Part shown: piece by piece, positions 37,001-48,783 of the stretch
Layout of the letters: every line of letters starts with the position of its first letter
Numbering within the stretch: position 1 is the first letter of the stretch
From: Plasmopara viticola
Taxonomy: Eukaryota; Oomycota; Peronosporomycetes; Peronosporales; Peronosporaceae
Assembly: GCA_001695595.3 (NCBI GenBank)
Contig: MBPM02000009.1
Location: 1,302,001-1,366,000 of the forward strand
Reading direction: 5' to 3'
DNA: 64,000 nucleotides
Position numbers and translations under genes: made by a program
The notes under the pieces: generated by a model
The model's input: only the letters and a program-made list of their open reading frames with translations
The model's database searches: none
What the model was told of the DNA's origin: nothing

Positions 37001-37981
37001 CAAGGTGGGTGTGCTGGAAGCAAGTGGGAAAAGCAACGATCGCTTGAGGAGGTAAGGTGCTTGTGCTACTTGCGGTAGTGTCCTCTTGACGCTCTTGTTT
37101 ATAGCGCTCTGAGGTATCTCCAATCCTCTTCTATACACTACTCAACCGTGTGCGGCAGACTGGGATCTGTCAGCTCTCATACAGGTGAGCTTTCGAAGCA
37201 TATTGATGAATACCTGTCGATTGAATTCTAAATCTTGCACTGCTTTTGTTCTTTCAGCGGTGGCACGGACTTCAAAAGCCGAGAGCTCCGACAATTGCTA
37301 GCACTGTCCACCACGCTTATCGTTGATGGCAGTGGCGGCCACTCCACGACTACTTCAGCTCTAAGTCACTCCCCTTTTAATCTCGTAGAGCAAGTTGTTG
37401 AGGCACTAGAAGCGTGTGCCAGCTCCACAGTTGCGGCGTCCCCTGTGCAAACGCTTATTCTTTGCAATGCTCCTCTTCGGGCTCACTACGCGTCGCTGTT
37501 GTCCACTGTACTGCACCAGAGTCGTCCTAGCTCTCACGTTGCCCTCGTTTCCGTCGTACTGGCCAACGTGCCGCTTAAACCTGCATCTGTTGTGTCCCTC
37601 GCGTGTTCATTGGCGCAAAATCCCAAGTGCCTCCAGCAATTGGTTCTAGAACGCTGCCAAGTGGGCAACGCTGGCGCTGCGGCGTTGTTTGAAGCACTGA
37701 AGTACAATCGTGTACTGTGGAAACTCGATTTAAGTGGCAATCACATCGCGGACGCTGCTTGTCCCGCTTTAGCACAAGCGCTGGTAGCCGGCAGTCCGTT
37801 GCGCGTGTTGGTGCTGAGCGGCAACCTGTTGTCAAACCGCGGTATTATATGCCATATAGCACCAGCATTGGCTTCTAGTCAATTAGATACAATTGCGCTC
37901 CTTCAAAACCCGCGCGTGTCGTCGGTGGGCATCGCAGCTCTACGCCAGGCAGGGCTGCGTGTGGTCACCGATTGCATGTAG
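34014..37981 (+). CDS. Large TPR-like, multi-IQ, LRR protein
   Basis: Exons 34014-34169, 34223-37051, 37105-37184 and 37258-37981 keep frame and give about 1262 residues. The N-terminal ~300 residues are helical with TPR-like spacing (YSKARKDRRRGLYQDAIKAL, FGSYRGALAVCTLLVEGY). The middle, about 400-990, is very Arg-rich and carries at least six IQ-like motifs (AIRIQCAWRRVKG, LLQRQVRVWRSR, SIQKHVRGVLTRKR, KLQRRFRCWFLRRQ, IVQRTFRRHRAQRR), suggesting binding of many calmodulin or centrin molecules. The C-terminal ~250 residues contain ribonuclease-inhibitor-type leucine-rich repeats (LWKLDLSGNHIADAACPALAQAL). This organisation recalls cytoskeletal or ciliary scaffolds. I recognise no named family. 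Confidence 0.85.
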
Positions 37982-40900
37982 TGCTAAACCCTTATGATTG
38001 CGTTTTAGTATAAATTAAATATATTAGAAAATAATAGAGAAATTTTTATATAAATAAAACATAGCCGAGTTTCTCTAAGCTAAATATTTAGACATTTAAT
38101 TGCTGCTATATAGCTAATTTGAGCCGGCTAAATGTGATTGACACCAAATGGAAGACTTGAAATGTTATTCGCGAACGAAGCCTTCTTTCCTTCATCGACC
38201 AGACCTTAAATTGTAGTAGTCACCACTTACTTTTTGCTGAGGTGCCGCTCGACCAAGAGGTGGTCAATTTCCAGAAACTTAAGACATAGATACAAGTGCA
38301 AACTGACGTAGACGCGAAATGGGCCCGAGCAATATGGTAAGAAGATTTGAGGCCAAAAAGTTGTTCGTTGTTAGAAAGTGTGTCACGCAGAAGGTTAACG
38401 AGAGCTTCATGTAAGAGCAATCGCAGCGAAGTGCATATATCTTTATGCAAAACAGAACAGAGCAATGGACGACATGCAGATCATAAACCCATTTAATTTT
38501 CTACAGAAATCTTGATTCTAAGTTACAGAACGCTTTAGCTGTTATTTAACTTGAGTGCGATGAAATTTATGAATGCGCCAAACGAACCGACACAGCACCT
38601 AGCACGTGCGATTTTCCAGGAAACTTTCGTTTATAACTTTACTTCGCTATAGATGAAGAGGCTGATCAAAGCCTAGTATCCTTAATATGTATCTGGTGAA
38701 CGACTAAAAAACCAGGCAATGTACCCGTTTAAATGTACCTCAATATGCATAAATGTTTGGATAGCCTGCTGTGCACCATAATCACCATTCTTCCCAGGCT
38801 TCGGCTCAGCGGTAAGCCAGCTTTACTACATTATTCAGCTTTATGTAATCGCCTGTGTTGTTATCCAAAACAAAAACTTAGATGACATACAATGCGAGAA
38901 CGGTAAGTTTAACGATCACTCTTATGAAGATAACGCAAGAAGTCGATTTGTTCCAACCAGGCATAAAAGCTACCAGTCGACCAAGTCTTTTGACGCTGAC
39001 CAAGTAAGCGGCCGAAAAGATCGCTTCGGCACCCGAAATCGAAAAACGGCTGGTACGCAAAGACTGGCGTGACTCGTGCACCGAGGGACCTTTCGTGCAA
39101 ATAAGAATCCGGGCGCTTTTTATTTACCTATGCCATGATAGAACACCATTTGCTCTCACCTGGGGGTCTACAAACACCTTCACTTCTCCGGTGATGACTA
39201 CGATAAGGAGCATCGCGAGCGTTTCCGCGAGCACTTACGACCTCACTTTGCCACAAACACTATGAGCTTTGGTTTGCAATAGACATGAGTACACGTCAGC
39301 GTCAACATCAGCACCTGCCGCTTTGCATCTTTTCAATCCTTCGAACGATGTTCGAGGTCACCAGACACTCGGACATTTTTCCGAGAGGCCTGCCTCTCCC
39401 CTACTAACATTGCGAAACATTTTAGATTCTCGGCTTTGCCACTTATGACGTGTAGCAAGCTCTATGTCTTACTAGAGTTTACACCGCCAACTATTCGACT
39501 ACATCTTGTCAAAGAATTGTGCGTTGCGCCAATTATTACAAAGAAAAGAAGATGGCTAAGAAAAAAACAACGAAAGAGATTTTACGTGTCAACACGTAAT
39601 GGTGGGGCCTCACTCACAGTGGTCTTGCCTTTACGCTAGCCGTACCATAAATGGCATGAAGCAACGCTACTTTCTACGCGTAGCGGATTATCTGTCAGTC
39701 AGCACACCGCAACAGGATCCCATTCGTACTACCTTGTCTTAGCGTCGTCCATGTCATGAATGGCATTCAGCATTACAGCTTTTAAGAGCTTTTCTCAGTG
39801 GTTCACGTGGCACTCTACGCACTAAAAAACTTCGTCATTATCCTTGTTAATCTCTCACAACTCACCGGCACTTACGTTGACCGATTTAGTCCACTGGTCG
39901 CACCGAAAGTGTTCTGCTTCTAAGTTTATTATTGGTGTCTGCGTCTGTTTTGGCCAAAATGTCAACAGTTTCGAATCCTGTTAATGTTGTGGGAGTTCCA
40001 AAAAAGACAGAAGCGATTCCTTAGCTTTGTAGTCGCAAAGCTGCTATAGCGAGTAGTGAATGAATCCCTAATTACCTGCTTTGACCTCCCGAGGAAAAAG
40101 AGTCTTAGTCTCGCGCCACGTCAAAAACATTCTCGATATCTAGCGATGCTACCCTCCGCTCGCGAGAGCCCCTATTATAGGGTTGCGAATACATTGGGCA
40201 TACATTGTGATCAAAGATTTACGTTAAAATTGAGAGCCAAATGGCGTTCTAGGCAAGAAGCGATGTGGAATGACGTGGCAAAAGCTCCTGTCGCGCTTTC
40301 GTTTGTCCAAATGTCTGCCGCAGCTAGAGAAACTTAATTATATGCTAAATCTAATCGACAATGCTCGCGAGACCGCTAAAAATTGCTGCTGGAAGGACAC
40401 TGCGAGGGTAGATGGGTTGGTCGAGCAAATACGTAGTTCCGAGGCCGCACAGCTTATAGCAAAACGAAAGGTAAGACCCCTCATGCAAACTGAGTCAACA
40501 ATAGCATACTTTAACGTATGTTTGACTAAGCGCCCACATGGAGGATTCGAACTCTCCGCAAGAATTATCGCCGAAGGTCATCGCATAGGTCGTACGATGT
40601 CAGATTAAGCGATGTCGCGGAACGTGGAGATTAAGCGTGAAGAAATTCTTCACACACTAAATAACTTTGTGCCGCTTATCAAAGAAAGTCTTAATCTGGT
40701 TGCACGTTATCCGTCACAGGAGCTGATATGATCACCAGCATCCATGCTAAAGTTCAATTTTATGGTCAAAAGATTAATTGATCTCCATTCTTTACCGTCC
40801 TCATTCTATATGGATCTTTGTCAGGTGGCAAAGCGCGGTATGGCTCGTTGGGGCAACGCCAAGGTCAGACCTATATGTACATTATCCATAATCCATCCAG

Positions 40901-41930
40901 CCTCGCGCTGCTTAAAAATTTAGACTTCGTCGCGAACGTATGCTCACTTACGGCTGCCATCGTATACCCTCGCACTCAGTCGTCTCCAAATCGCAATGGT
41001 GTGTTGCAAAAGTTGCGCAGTGAGTGCGATTGTGCGCACGATCTTTGCGGCCTCTTGCTTTATGACGCTTCGCAAGGTGCTTTTAGTGGTGCGATTGTCT
41101 GTTCAGCAGTCATTTGTGGCACCGGCAAAAAATTTCTCGCCTCGCCGTCCCACTGCCCTAAAAGGTTTTTAAGCCACAACAGCGTGCAAACTCTACAGCA
41201 CGTGCACAAGGTCAGGCTTAATGAATGTACATGTTTAATTCACGGCTGCGCAATATGTGCATAGTATCCGGCTGTGCGAGACCTCGTGCGTTTTCATTTA
41301 AAATGCAAAAAACTTACTCTCTTCGCGCTTTTACGTGCCAAGCAAGTAACAACGCCAACTTTAATCTCCTTAGAGCACAGTGGCCTCAAGTTGGCCCATC
41401 ACTCATCGCAAATTTAACGTATCGTTTAAGCAGGCTTTTTATTTTCTCGAGGTTCTTGGTCTTTATAGCTATGGTGAAGTCGTAGAAAGCCCGAGGCTCG
41501 TTTACGCTGTACATGACGTGCACCATCGCCACCAGCTGTGATGTCATTAACCACAAAAAGCGTATTGCTACCAACAAACGTAAAGATTTGATCAATCGGT
41601 CTGTGACATAAAGTGCACCTGAGAAAAACTTCATTTAGGGTTTGGAGATTGTACTAACGTTTCCTTAAGTATCACTGTAGATGGAGAGAATATAGCGAAG
41701 TGGTCTCGCTATCTATTGATTAGCAAGCTTTTAACTCTGTGTAAAAGTATTGTTTTCAAAATCACTAAGAAGTAGTGTTGCAAATTTTACCAGCATTATT
41801 TAAAAACTGGTAGCTACCTTCGCATATTAAACTGGATAATTTTTAGTGCCGGCTGACTCTGTAGCGGGTTATCCTCGCACACTCTCCATATTGCGATGTA
41901 GCTAGGATCCATGGTTTTTATTACATGTGT
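37982..41930. other. Gene-poor tract
   Basis: Nearly 4 kb with no supported gene. Plus-strand ORFs at 40056-40337 and 40270-40608 overlap in different frames. The latter contains a helical segment and might be a relic, but I recognise nothing. The tract 39160-39700 has gag-like basic, Arg-rich stretches but no diagnostic motif. Confidence 0.3.
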
Positions 41931-41936
41931 AGGCAG

Positions 41937-42180
41937 GTTATGTGACGCGCGTCACCACCTATACGGGCGTTGGTGTGCCTATTTCTGATTGGCTAAAATT
42001 TGAGACGTAGCCCTGTTCCAGCCAATCACGAGCCATCTTTCAGATGTAGTGGTCGAGAGGCCTTTCCCTCCCGCCAATAACAAAACAGAGATGAATCTGC
42101 TTCCTTCGAGCAACGGGCAAGACAACAACAGGCTTTAAGCCCGTTACAGACTCAGCAGCTCACTTCAATCCACGCAGCTT
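41937..42180. mobile_element. Possible solo LTR
   Basis: GC-richer island with a promoter-like layout: an inverted CCAAT box (ATTGGC near 41990), a forward CCAAT (GCCAATCA near 42023) and an AACAGGCTTTAAGC tract. It recalls promoter-bearing LTRs of oomycete gypsy elements. No TG..CA ends or target duplication could be shown. Confidence 0.25.
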
Positions 42181-42423
42181 AAATACACTCCGTTGAGGGG
42201 AACGGTGGTCGGTCTAGCCGTAGATTTTACTATTTACTTGCACAAGGGAGCTCGTGGGCTTCCAGATTTTAGGGCCGGTCCAGAAAAGCAGTGGCTTAAC
42301 CTTAACGTGTGACCTCGAGTGCAATCTCAAGCGCGTCTATTTGGTGATGTAGAAACTGCTGCTGTGCATGCTATAAAGCGGATTTACGGGAAACAGCAAG
42401 TTATGTATTCTTCGAGCTGACTC

Positions 42424-42998
42424 TTGGCAACAGCACATTCAAGAGTATTTTAGGATACGGCATGATGCCGCAAGACGCATTGAAAAGCTCGTTTTGACTT
42501 TCAATCGCGTCAAAAGCTCCATCAAAGACAGTAGGCAGACAGGTTGATTCATGGCACTGACCCATTCGGTATTGCTTTCAAACACCAGCCTGTAAAGATT
42601 CAGCTATGGGAACGTCTGTTAGCACTCTCACAGTGCATTTCGCAGCGTGATACTGCCGTCATTCAAGTGCAATGGTGGTGGAGATATCGATAACGTGTAC
42701 TTCGAGACCTGCGAGCTCTTAGATAGTGTGTGGTGCAACGACGATTGCTCGTGAGGCTGCAAGTAATTTTCATAGGCTTGCACGAGTTTTTCTTTAAGGT
42801 CTTCGTACCCAGTGCAAGGCCACAAAAGATCGACAAGACACGGCAGCGACGAAACTCCAGCGTCAATCACGATGCTGGTTCATGCGTCGACGGTACCTTA
42901 GTCTTCTTCATCGACACTTAGCTGCTGCCCACCACGGAGCAAAAGCTGTCGAGAAGTTAGCAATTTAAAAAGTACGTCGATATATGGCTGGCGAGAAG
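42424..42998 (+). pseudogene. Truncated, broken copy of part of the IQ/LRR gene exon 2
   Basis: Collinear with 36151-36734 over about 575 bases with high identity (near 90% by eye). Runs such as GGTTGATTCATGGCACTGA are shared exactly. The first frame-changing loss is a single base between 42479 and 42503 (parent 26 bases, copy 25), and more substitutions and small indels follow. Since the parent segment is all exon, the route (DNA duplication or retrocopy) cannot be told. The copy has neither start nor end of the gene. Confidence 0.9.
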
Positions 42999-43186
42999 CT
43001 AAGTAGTATGTATTGGTAGGAATGTTAAAAAAAATCACCCAAAAATGTCCAATCCCCCGCAAAAAAATCCAAGGGAATATTTTATCTAAAAAAAACTTAT
43101 AAGATTAGAACTATCTTTTGAATCTTAGAAGCCGCTCGCTACCGGTATTGGAATCTCAAGCCGAGAGTAGGGTTTGGTACCATCAT

Positions 43187-43199
43187 TTAACGCTCAAGT
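43187..43199. repeat. SINE target-site duplication, left copy
   Basis: TTAACGCTCAAGT, identical to 43614-43626, flanking the tRNA-derived element. Confidence 0.8.
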
Positions 43200-43613
43200 T
43201 TTGTATTGTGTTGTATTACGTTATCGCGTTGCCAAGTTATGCACGTGCTAGGCTCAGTCTGTCTAGTCCACGACATAGAGTGGTGTCCGCATACGTCGAG
43301 TCTCGTTCGGCGGGCAGTGCAGCCAGCACCGAGGTCGTGAGGGTCTTCCATTATTTTGTTTAACTCTGACTTAGTAAGAGCCCACGTGGCGCCCGGGTGC
43401 TGGAGACCTTCGCGTCGAGGGTGAGACTCGTTAGAGACCTGCAGATGCCCGAGAGCACCTGCTCGAAGCGCGCGAGCATTTAGCATTCGCGCTTGGAAGG
43501 AGGGCGTCACTCCAACCTTGTCTGAAGAAGAACAATGTTCCCACACCGGGACTCGAACCCGGGTCTGCTCGGTGAGAGCCAGCAATCTAACCGCCTAGAC
43601 TATATGGGAAGGC
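43200..43613 (-). mobile_element. tRNA-Glu-derived SINE with intact Pol III boxes
   Basis: Read on the minus strand, the element starts with a tRNA-Glu-like head at once after one 13-bp duplication. It continues through about 300 bases of unrelated body and ends in an A/C/T-rich tail (ATACAACACAATACAAAA) beside the other duplication. A box TAGTCTAGGCGG and B box GGTTCGAGTCC are intact. This is the full anatomy of a SINE and explains the long minus ORF at 43585-43187 as a chance opening. tRNA-related SINEs are known from Phytophthora; whether this is a known family needs a search. Confidence 0.85.
43538..43610 (-). tRNA. tRNA-Glu(CTC)-like head of the SINE
   Basis: 73 nt with a seven-pair acceptor stem (one G-T), T arm CCCGGGTTCGAGTCCCGG and anticodon loop CTCTCAC giving anticodon CTC. 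The anticodon stem GCTGG/CGAGC has one G-G mismatch, and the D arm has shifted bases relative to canonical tRNA-Glu. With the flanking duplications, it is best read as a SINE head rather than a working tRNA gene. Confidence 0.75.
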
Positions 43614-43626
43614 TTAACGCTCAAGT
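43614..43626. repeat. SINE target-site duplication, right copy
   Basis: TTAACGCTCAAGT, identical to 43187-43199. Confidence 0.8.
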
Positions 43627-43633
43627 CCAGGAA

Positions 43634-44914
43634 AAAAATTTTCTCTTGCGCTAGTCTGTGCGATTATTGGTCAAATGGGAAGCGTATTCGGTGTCGAGAT
43701 CGAGAATGCACTGGCGTAGTGGCAGTTGAAAGATGCAATTAAGGCCAAGAAGTCAAATAAAATAAAGTGAGACGCAGACGACCTGCAGCTCTTCTTCGCA
43801 AAGAAGGACGGCGAGTGGCTGTCCGAAAACGAGGTGAAAGAAGGTGTTAGTGGCACGAGTAGTTATGAGCCATTGGACGTTGGTGAGCCTCGCTCAACTT
43901 GGTTGGATTATCGGAGGAAATGTTCGAATTCAAGTCACAGGGAGGATGTTAAAGCGAAAATGGTACCCATTCACGTGGTAGTGGTTGTTCCGGAGGGCCT
44001 AATGGTTCACCGAGCGAGACTTCCAGGATAGATCAAGTTGTCCAAGACGTGCATGAAATTCATGCGCAAACTTTGCTGACCAAGCGCAAGCGGTATGTTC
44101 ACTCAGAGGTAAACTCAATTCAGGACAAGAAGCTACTCCATGACTTAAGCATTAAGGTAGACACCGTGCGGGCCGTTCGATTTCCTGTTAAAATGGTGAG
44201 TCTGGTTCGCGGATTTGACTGGAAAAGCATTATTGATGAAAACGGCGAAGGAATAGAGAGCAGCAGCGCGAACAAAATAGCCATTACGTCGAGCACAATA
44301 TCGCCACTTTGTTAGAGGAGGAGCAGCTTTGCGTAGTCGGCGTATACCAAAACATCCTAACCGTTGAAATTCCTGGTCGTGACATTGATCTTGTTGGGCG
44401 GACGGATATTCTTCTACTTAGCGATACCATTAACGACAACCCATCTTTTCTTCAGTATTTGCCTGACGTGAAGGTACTGATTGAAGTGAAGAAAAAAGTT
44501 GAACCAAGCTGCGACTTCCAAGCGTTATCAGAACTGATAGCTCTGGATGCACTCGTTGAGGAACCCTTGGTTGCGTTGCTTACCGACTTGACTGCGGCTT
44601 GGCCGTTCTTCTGGGTTTCCGAGAAAAAAACAATTCAGTCCGGATCCAGAAAGCAACGATCACGAGCCCAGGAGAGGCTTTCGAGGTAATAAGAGCGCTA
44701 TTGGTGCACTTACCGATTGCTGATACTGATCAATATTCCATGTTTTAAACGTCCCGTTAAGAGATTGAAGCTGAAAGAGGCGTTACCACCTATCGGAGAG
44801 GGTGGCGAAAGTGGCGGAATTCGTGAGTGCCTTGAACGATACTACGACATCGCAAGTATGTTAGGTCCGGACATTGACATGGCGCGTGCTGTGGCTGATC
44901 AGGTCACTTGCTAA
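43634..44914 (+). pseudogene. Crinkler (CRN) effector pseudogene
   Basis: Relic of a host-translocated CRN effector. The N-terminal CRN module is recognisable around 43640-43980: an LFLAK-type box (LQLFFAKKDG, near 43777) and a terminal block like HVLVVVPEG. The C-terminal part at about 44060-44690 looks like a PD-(D/E)XK nuclease-type CRN domain ([11 protein letters not shown]...VLIEVKK, then [10 protein letters not shown]). A closing segment at 44830-44910 has [19 protein letters not shown]. Breaks: no start codon, in-frame stops at 43717-43719 and 43768-43770, and frame changes near 44030, 44290, 44660 and 44710. It cannot make a functional protein. It stands 20 bases from the SINE. Confidence 0.85.
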
Positions 44915-45039
44915 ATTCCAACTTATCCCGAGTCGATCTTGATACACGATATTTTAATCTCCACCAAAAATTATAATTACTAATACATAGTGATCATGTT
45001 TGCTTACGAATTTGTAAATCCTAAGCGTTTGAGTTTGAT

Positions 45040-48000
45040 CCCGTCAAATGGGGGTCAAGCCATCGTTTAAAGGTAAGAGGACGCACAGTTAAGATGTTGT
45101 CTGTTGAAAAGCCGACGCATCCAAAGTATTTACCTTTGATGGCTAAGCAATACAATGTCTCTATCGAAGATTTAAAAAACACTTAACCCCTAATTACAAA
45201 GCCGACCCAAGGTATCTGCCTTCGTTTGGTAATCAATATAAACGCATTTGTTTGAGCATATCCCTGCAGGAAAATTCTACGACAAGCTTAAAAGTGTTCT
45301 TAGCACCCATCAGAAAGCATTGAAGGTCAATCTCACACTTGATTATACACTCTAAGACCCTGTCAATGTTGAAGAAATTACTTCTATCCAAATATAAGAA
45401 AGTTGTCTCTGATATTTAAATGAAGGAGCTTTCAAATACTCTTAACTCTCCGAAATCAGGAGTCAAAGTTAGAGCCGTCACAGATGAGAATGTTAACTAT
45501 TATCGCAACCACGCTCTTGGGGATAGTGATGCTCTTGTCCCTGACTTTAAGTAAATTAATATTCAATCTCCCACGAACTAAGAATATATGCGTATTCTAT
45601 TGCATCGCTTATCATCTATAGGTTTTGAATGATGTCAAGGAAGCTTTCGAACGCTATTGCAGGTTTTAAGGGTTGTAGTTTTTGTTAAGTGTCTTCACGA
45701 GCTTTAAGCCTATCGATTTATCAGAGTTTGATCAGTTGGAGGAGTGTTTTGGTTTGAATATCAATGTTTAGAGCTTTGATGATTTCACTGAAGCTGTTTA
45801 ATGCAAGCGACCTGCCGAGGGATAGTATAAAAAATTCGCTAAATACACTATCACATGACAATCACGCTTCCTATATTGGTAATATTGATGTCGTTATAAC
45901 TTTCTTAAGTGCTCAATGGTCTTTAAAAATGAGGAACGTATGCGGTCTCATTCCAAAAACAAATGCGGTAAGGTCAATTTTGAGTCGTTCCGTTAGAGGA
46001 TAATAGCATTAAGAAACTGCTTAATAAGTATCAAATCAAGGATGTAGATATTTATTAAGACCATTTCTTTTTATTGACTTTGAGGCCATCTTGCAAAAAA
46101 TAGGGGAGAACCATGTATCCAGCACGTCATATGACGACCAACATATTCCTGGTTCAGTTAGTCTATGCGATAGTCTGACTGAAGAAATAAAGGCCCTATG
46201 ACTCTAACCAAGAATATGGTGGATTACATTAATTCAACATCTGCTAAAACCAGCCGAAGTAGAAGATTTATGAACCAATCAACAAACAGTTAGATCATCA
46301 CAAAAACTTCTCCACCAAGTGATAGCCCTAAGCTTAAGGCGCATCTCAAGATCAAAGATTGCTTTATAAAAGAACTCGACAGATTGAACCAAAGCATAGA
46401 TCAGACACCTATTTTTGGATATAATAGAATTCATATGATTCGAATATAATCAAGAACAAAATATTCTCAGCAATAGGAACTGATAACGTTAGTCATGTAA
46501 TTAAAAACGGCGGCTATATGTGCCTTACTACGAACAGTTTCAAGATGCTGGATATGATCGATTAAGTTTCTGCTGGAACAACCTATGACAAGTATACAAA
46601 TATATATCCTAAAGGCTGTAAGTGTGAGGATAAGATCAGATGTGTTTGCGAATTATCTAAGGTTAGTATTTCCTTATTAATATATATCAAGTTTTGAAGT
46701 CCTTAATTAGACTGAGCTTCCTCCTAAGTCAGCATTTTACAGCAGCTTTCGTAAGACCCATATTAAGGATGCAGACTATTAACGGAAGCATTATGGCATG
46801 AAGACTACCACCGATTTACTGATTTGGTATAACAACCTCGATGTAATTCCTTTCATCAAAGCAATAAAAAACAGAGTGAGCTGTTCAAGGATTTGACTTG
46901 GATATATTTTGCGACGGTGTCTTTCTCCCAGGAATGAGTGAAAAGGTAATGTATACGACGATAAAACCTATTTACCCTGACAAGAAGCCATCTAAAGCCT
47001 TTGATTTTCCGGAGAAGCGCCTCTTAGGCTATACCTATCAAGACAAGGATGCTAAACGTGAATTTTCTATGACAATCGGTCAACTTAATAAGTTGTTCAA
47101 AAAGCAGAGATACATTTGCAATTACTGGTATTGCAGTCTGGATGAAGAAATTGTATCAGCTAATCGTATCAATAACAAGAAAGGAAAGATGGATGGTAAC
47201 ATCATCATCGCTTGTGTTCATTGTAATGTATCACGCAAAGATATAAATATTAATGCGTTCGAACACAAAAAAACTAATCGATTTAAATGCTAAATGTCTT
47301 GTGTTCTCAATTGATGAGGATGAAGCTGATACGTATCGTACGATGAAAGCTAACATTGCAGGTGGCCAAGTGGTCATTTTCAATCGATATGCCAAGCGCA
47401 ATGAGACTCAGATTCGCAGAGGCAAGATCTTCAAAGAAGTTATCGGCTATGATGCAAATGCATTGTATCTATGGTGTCTTGGTAATGAGATGTCTTGTAA
47501 GCGTTTAACGACTACTGAAACATATGGTTCAATCGTTGATGACATTAAATCAGACAAGATCTTTGGATTTCTTGAGTGCAACACACGAACACCAGTCAAT
47601 CTGATAGAGTATTTTAGTGAGATGACACCAAATTAAAAAGCATTAGAATCGAATCAACTGAGGAAGTTATTGGAAAGGATATGTTTGATTTTGATCAGGC
47701 TCGAGGTAGATCAAAAGCTAACAAGGGGCGTAAGCTGATTGGAAGCTATTTCGGGAAAGAGATCCTCATCTATACTCTTCTTCTAGAATGGTATCTTGCG
47801 CATGGTATGGAGATCACAGAGACATTAATTTTATCGAGGCTCTAGTCATAATTCATTCAAACCTTCTATGGAACAGAGATCAGATGCCAGACGTACTCAA
47901 TGATCGCTGATATGATGAAGCTTGAAGGGAATGATGCATTTGAACGAAGTGGAATGGACCTGAGCAAAAACAAGCAAGTAAAAAAAATCAGTGAGGAAGA

Positions 48001-48716
48001 AGGTGTCTTTAGGGCCGTTGAGAACTTTACGTTCAACACTAAAAATGCGTTCAATGATGAAAGGGTGAGGTTAGTAAATCTAAACGCCGCATTAAGTAAA
48101 ACAATCCTTTAAATTTTTCAATTGCTTTCTATCAACTTGCTGAATTACGTATGCTTTAATTCTACTATGATTGGATCGATTTCTAATTCGATCGATCTGA
48201 TTCTCAATATCAAGAAATTATTACAAATTCAGGCTACATTGCCCTTAGTGATGACAACTCCTTCCCTAATTTTATTAAACCTGAGCTACGTGAGCAATTT
48301 AAATAACAAAAATATGGTTGGTTCTCCAGATAAAAGCAATGAAGACGCTGCTTACGATAGGAGGACACTTAATTTACAAAGAGAAATTTGGTTGTAGTGT
48401 TTTAGTAAGTCTCAGCTCAAAGAATTACATCTGCTATCTAAGCGATGGAATTGATAAGGAAACAGGAAGATCTAAGATTAAGCTATCAGCTAAAGGTATT
48501 AAGAAAAACAAAAACGCCGACATCTTGGCTCCCGAAAAGTTTGTGGAAGTAGTGAAAGAATGGGTCAGTATAGAAGGCAACATCAGAGGTTTTTGTATTT
48601 GTAAGTGGAACAATTCTTTTATCACTTACAGTCAAAGGAAAACAGCTATGGGACATTTCTATGACAAGCGACAGGTGCTATCGGATGGAATAAGCACAAT
48701 CTTTCTCGAGATCTGA
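45040..48716 (+). pseudogene. Protein-primed DNA polymerase B (DNA_pol_B_2) relic
   Basis: Exonuclease motifs are seen at about 46073 (IDFEAILQKI), 46411-46470 (PIFGYN in one frame, SYDSNIIKN in the next) and 46829 (IWYNNLDVIPF). The palm motif A region reads VIGYDANALYLWCLGNEM (about 47440-47490), the B region MMKLEGNDAFERSGMDLSKN (about 47910-47970). At motif C (about 48210) the expected DTDS is ITNS, so both catalytic aspartates are lost. The C-terminal segment at 48390-48716 is well preserved (SLSSKNYICYLSD, KRQVLSDGIST). Many stops and frame changes interrupt it. An HNH-like segment is inserted before motif A (separate entry). Confidence 0.8.
47050..47280 (+). other. HNH-like, four-cysteine segment inside the polymerase relic
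   Basis: The frame at 46898-47293 contains FSMTIGQLNKLFKKQRYICN, then a zinc-ribbon/HNH-type pattern: C..WYC, then SANRINN, GNIIIACVHCNVSRKD. The spacing C-x3-C...D/NRIDN...G-N-I...C-x2-C-N is that of endonuclease VII-like HNH modules. It lies between the exonuclease and palm parts of the polymerase, in the same reading as its surroundings. Confidence 0.6.
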
Positions 48717-48783
48717 GCAAATTTTAGTGGGACAAGGCACTCGCTGGTAAGAAGTCGAACTGTATTTAATATACAAATATAGG

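Noticed and set aside
43187..43585. 132-aa minus-strand ORF
   Set aside because: Runs through the SINE including its tRNA head; chance opening.
43538..43610. Functional tRNA-Glu gene
   Set aside because: Anticodon-stem mismatch, altered D arm, and SINE body with target duplications around it.
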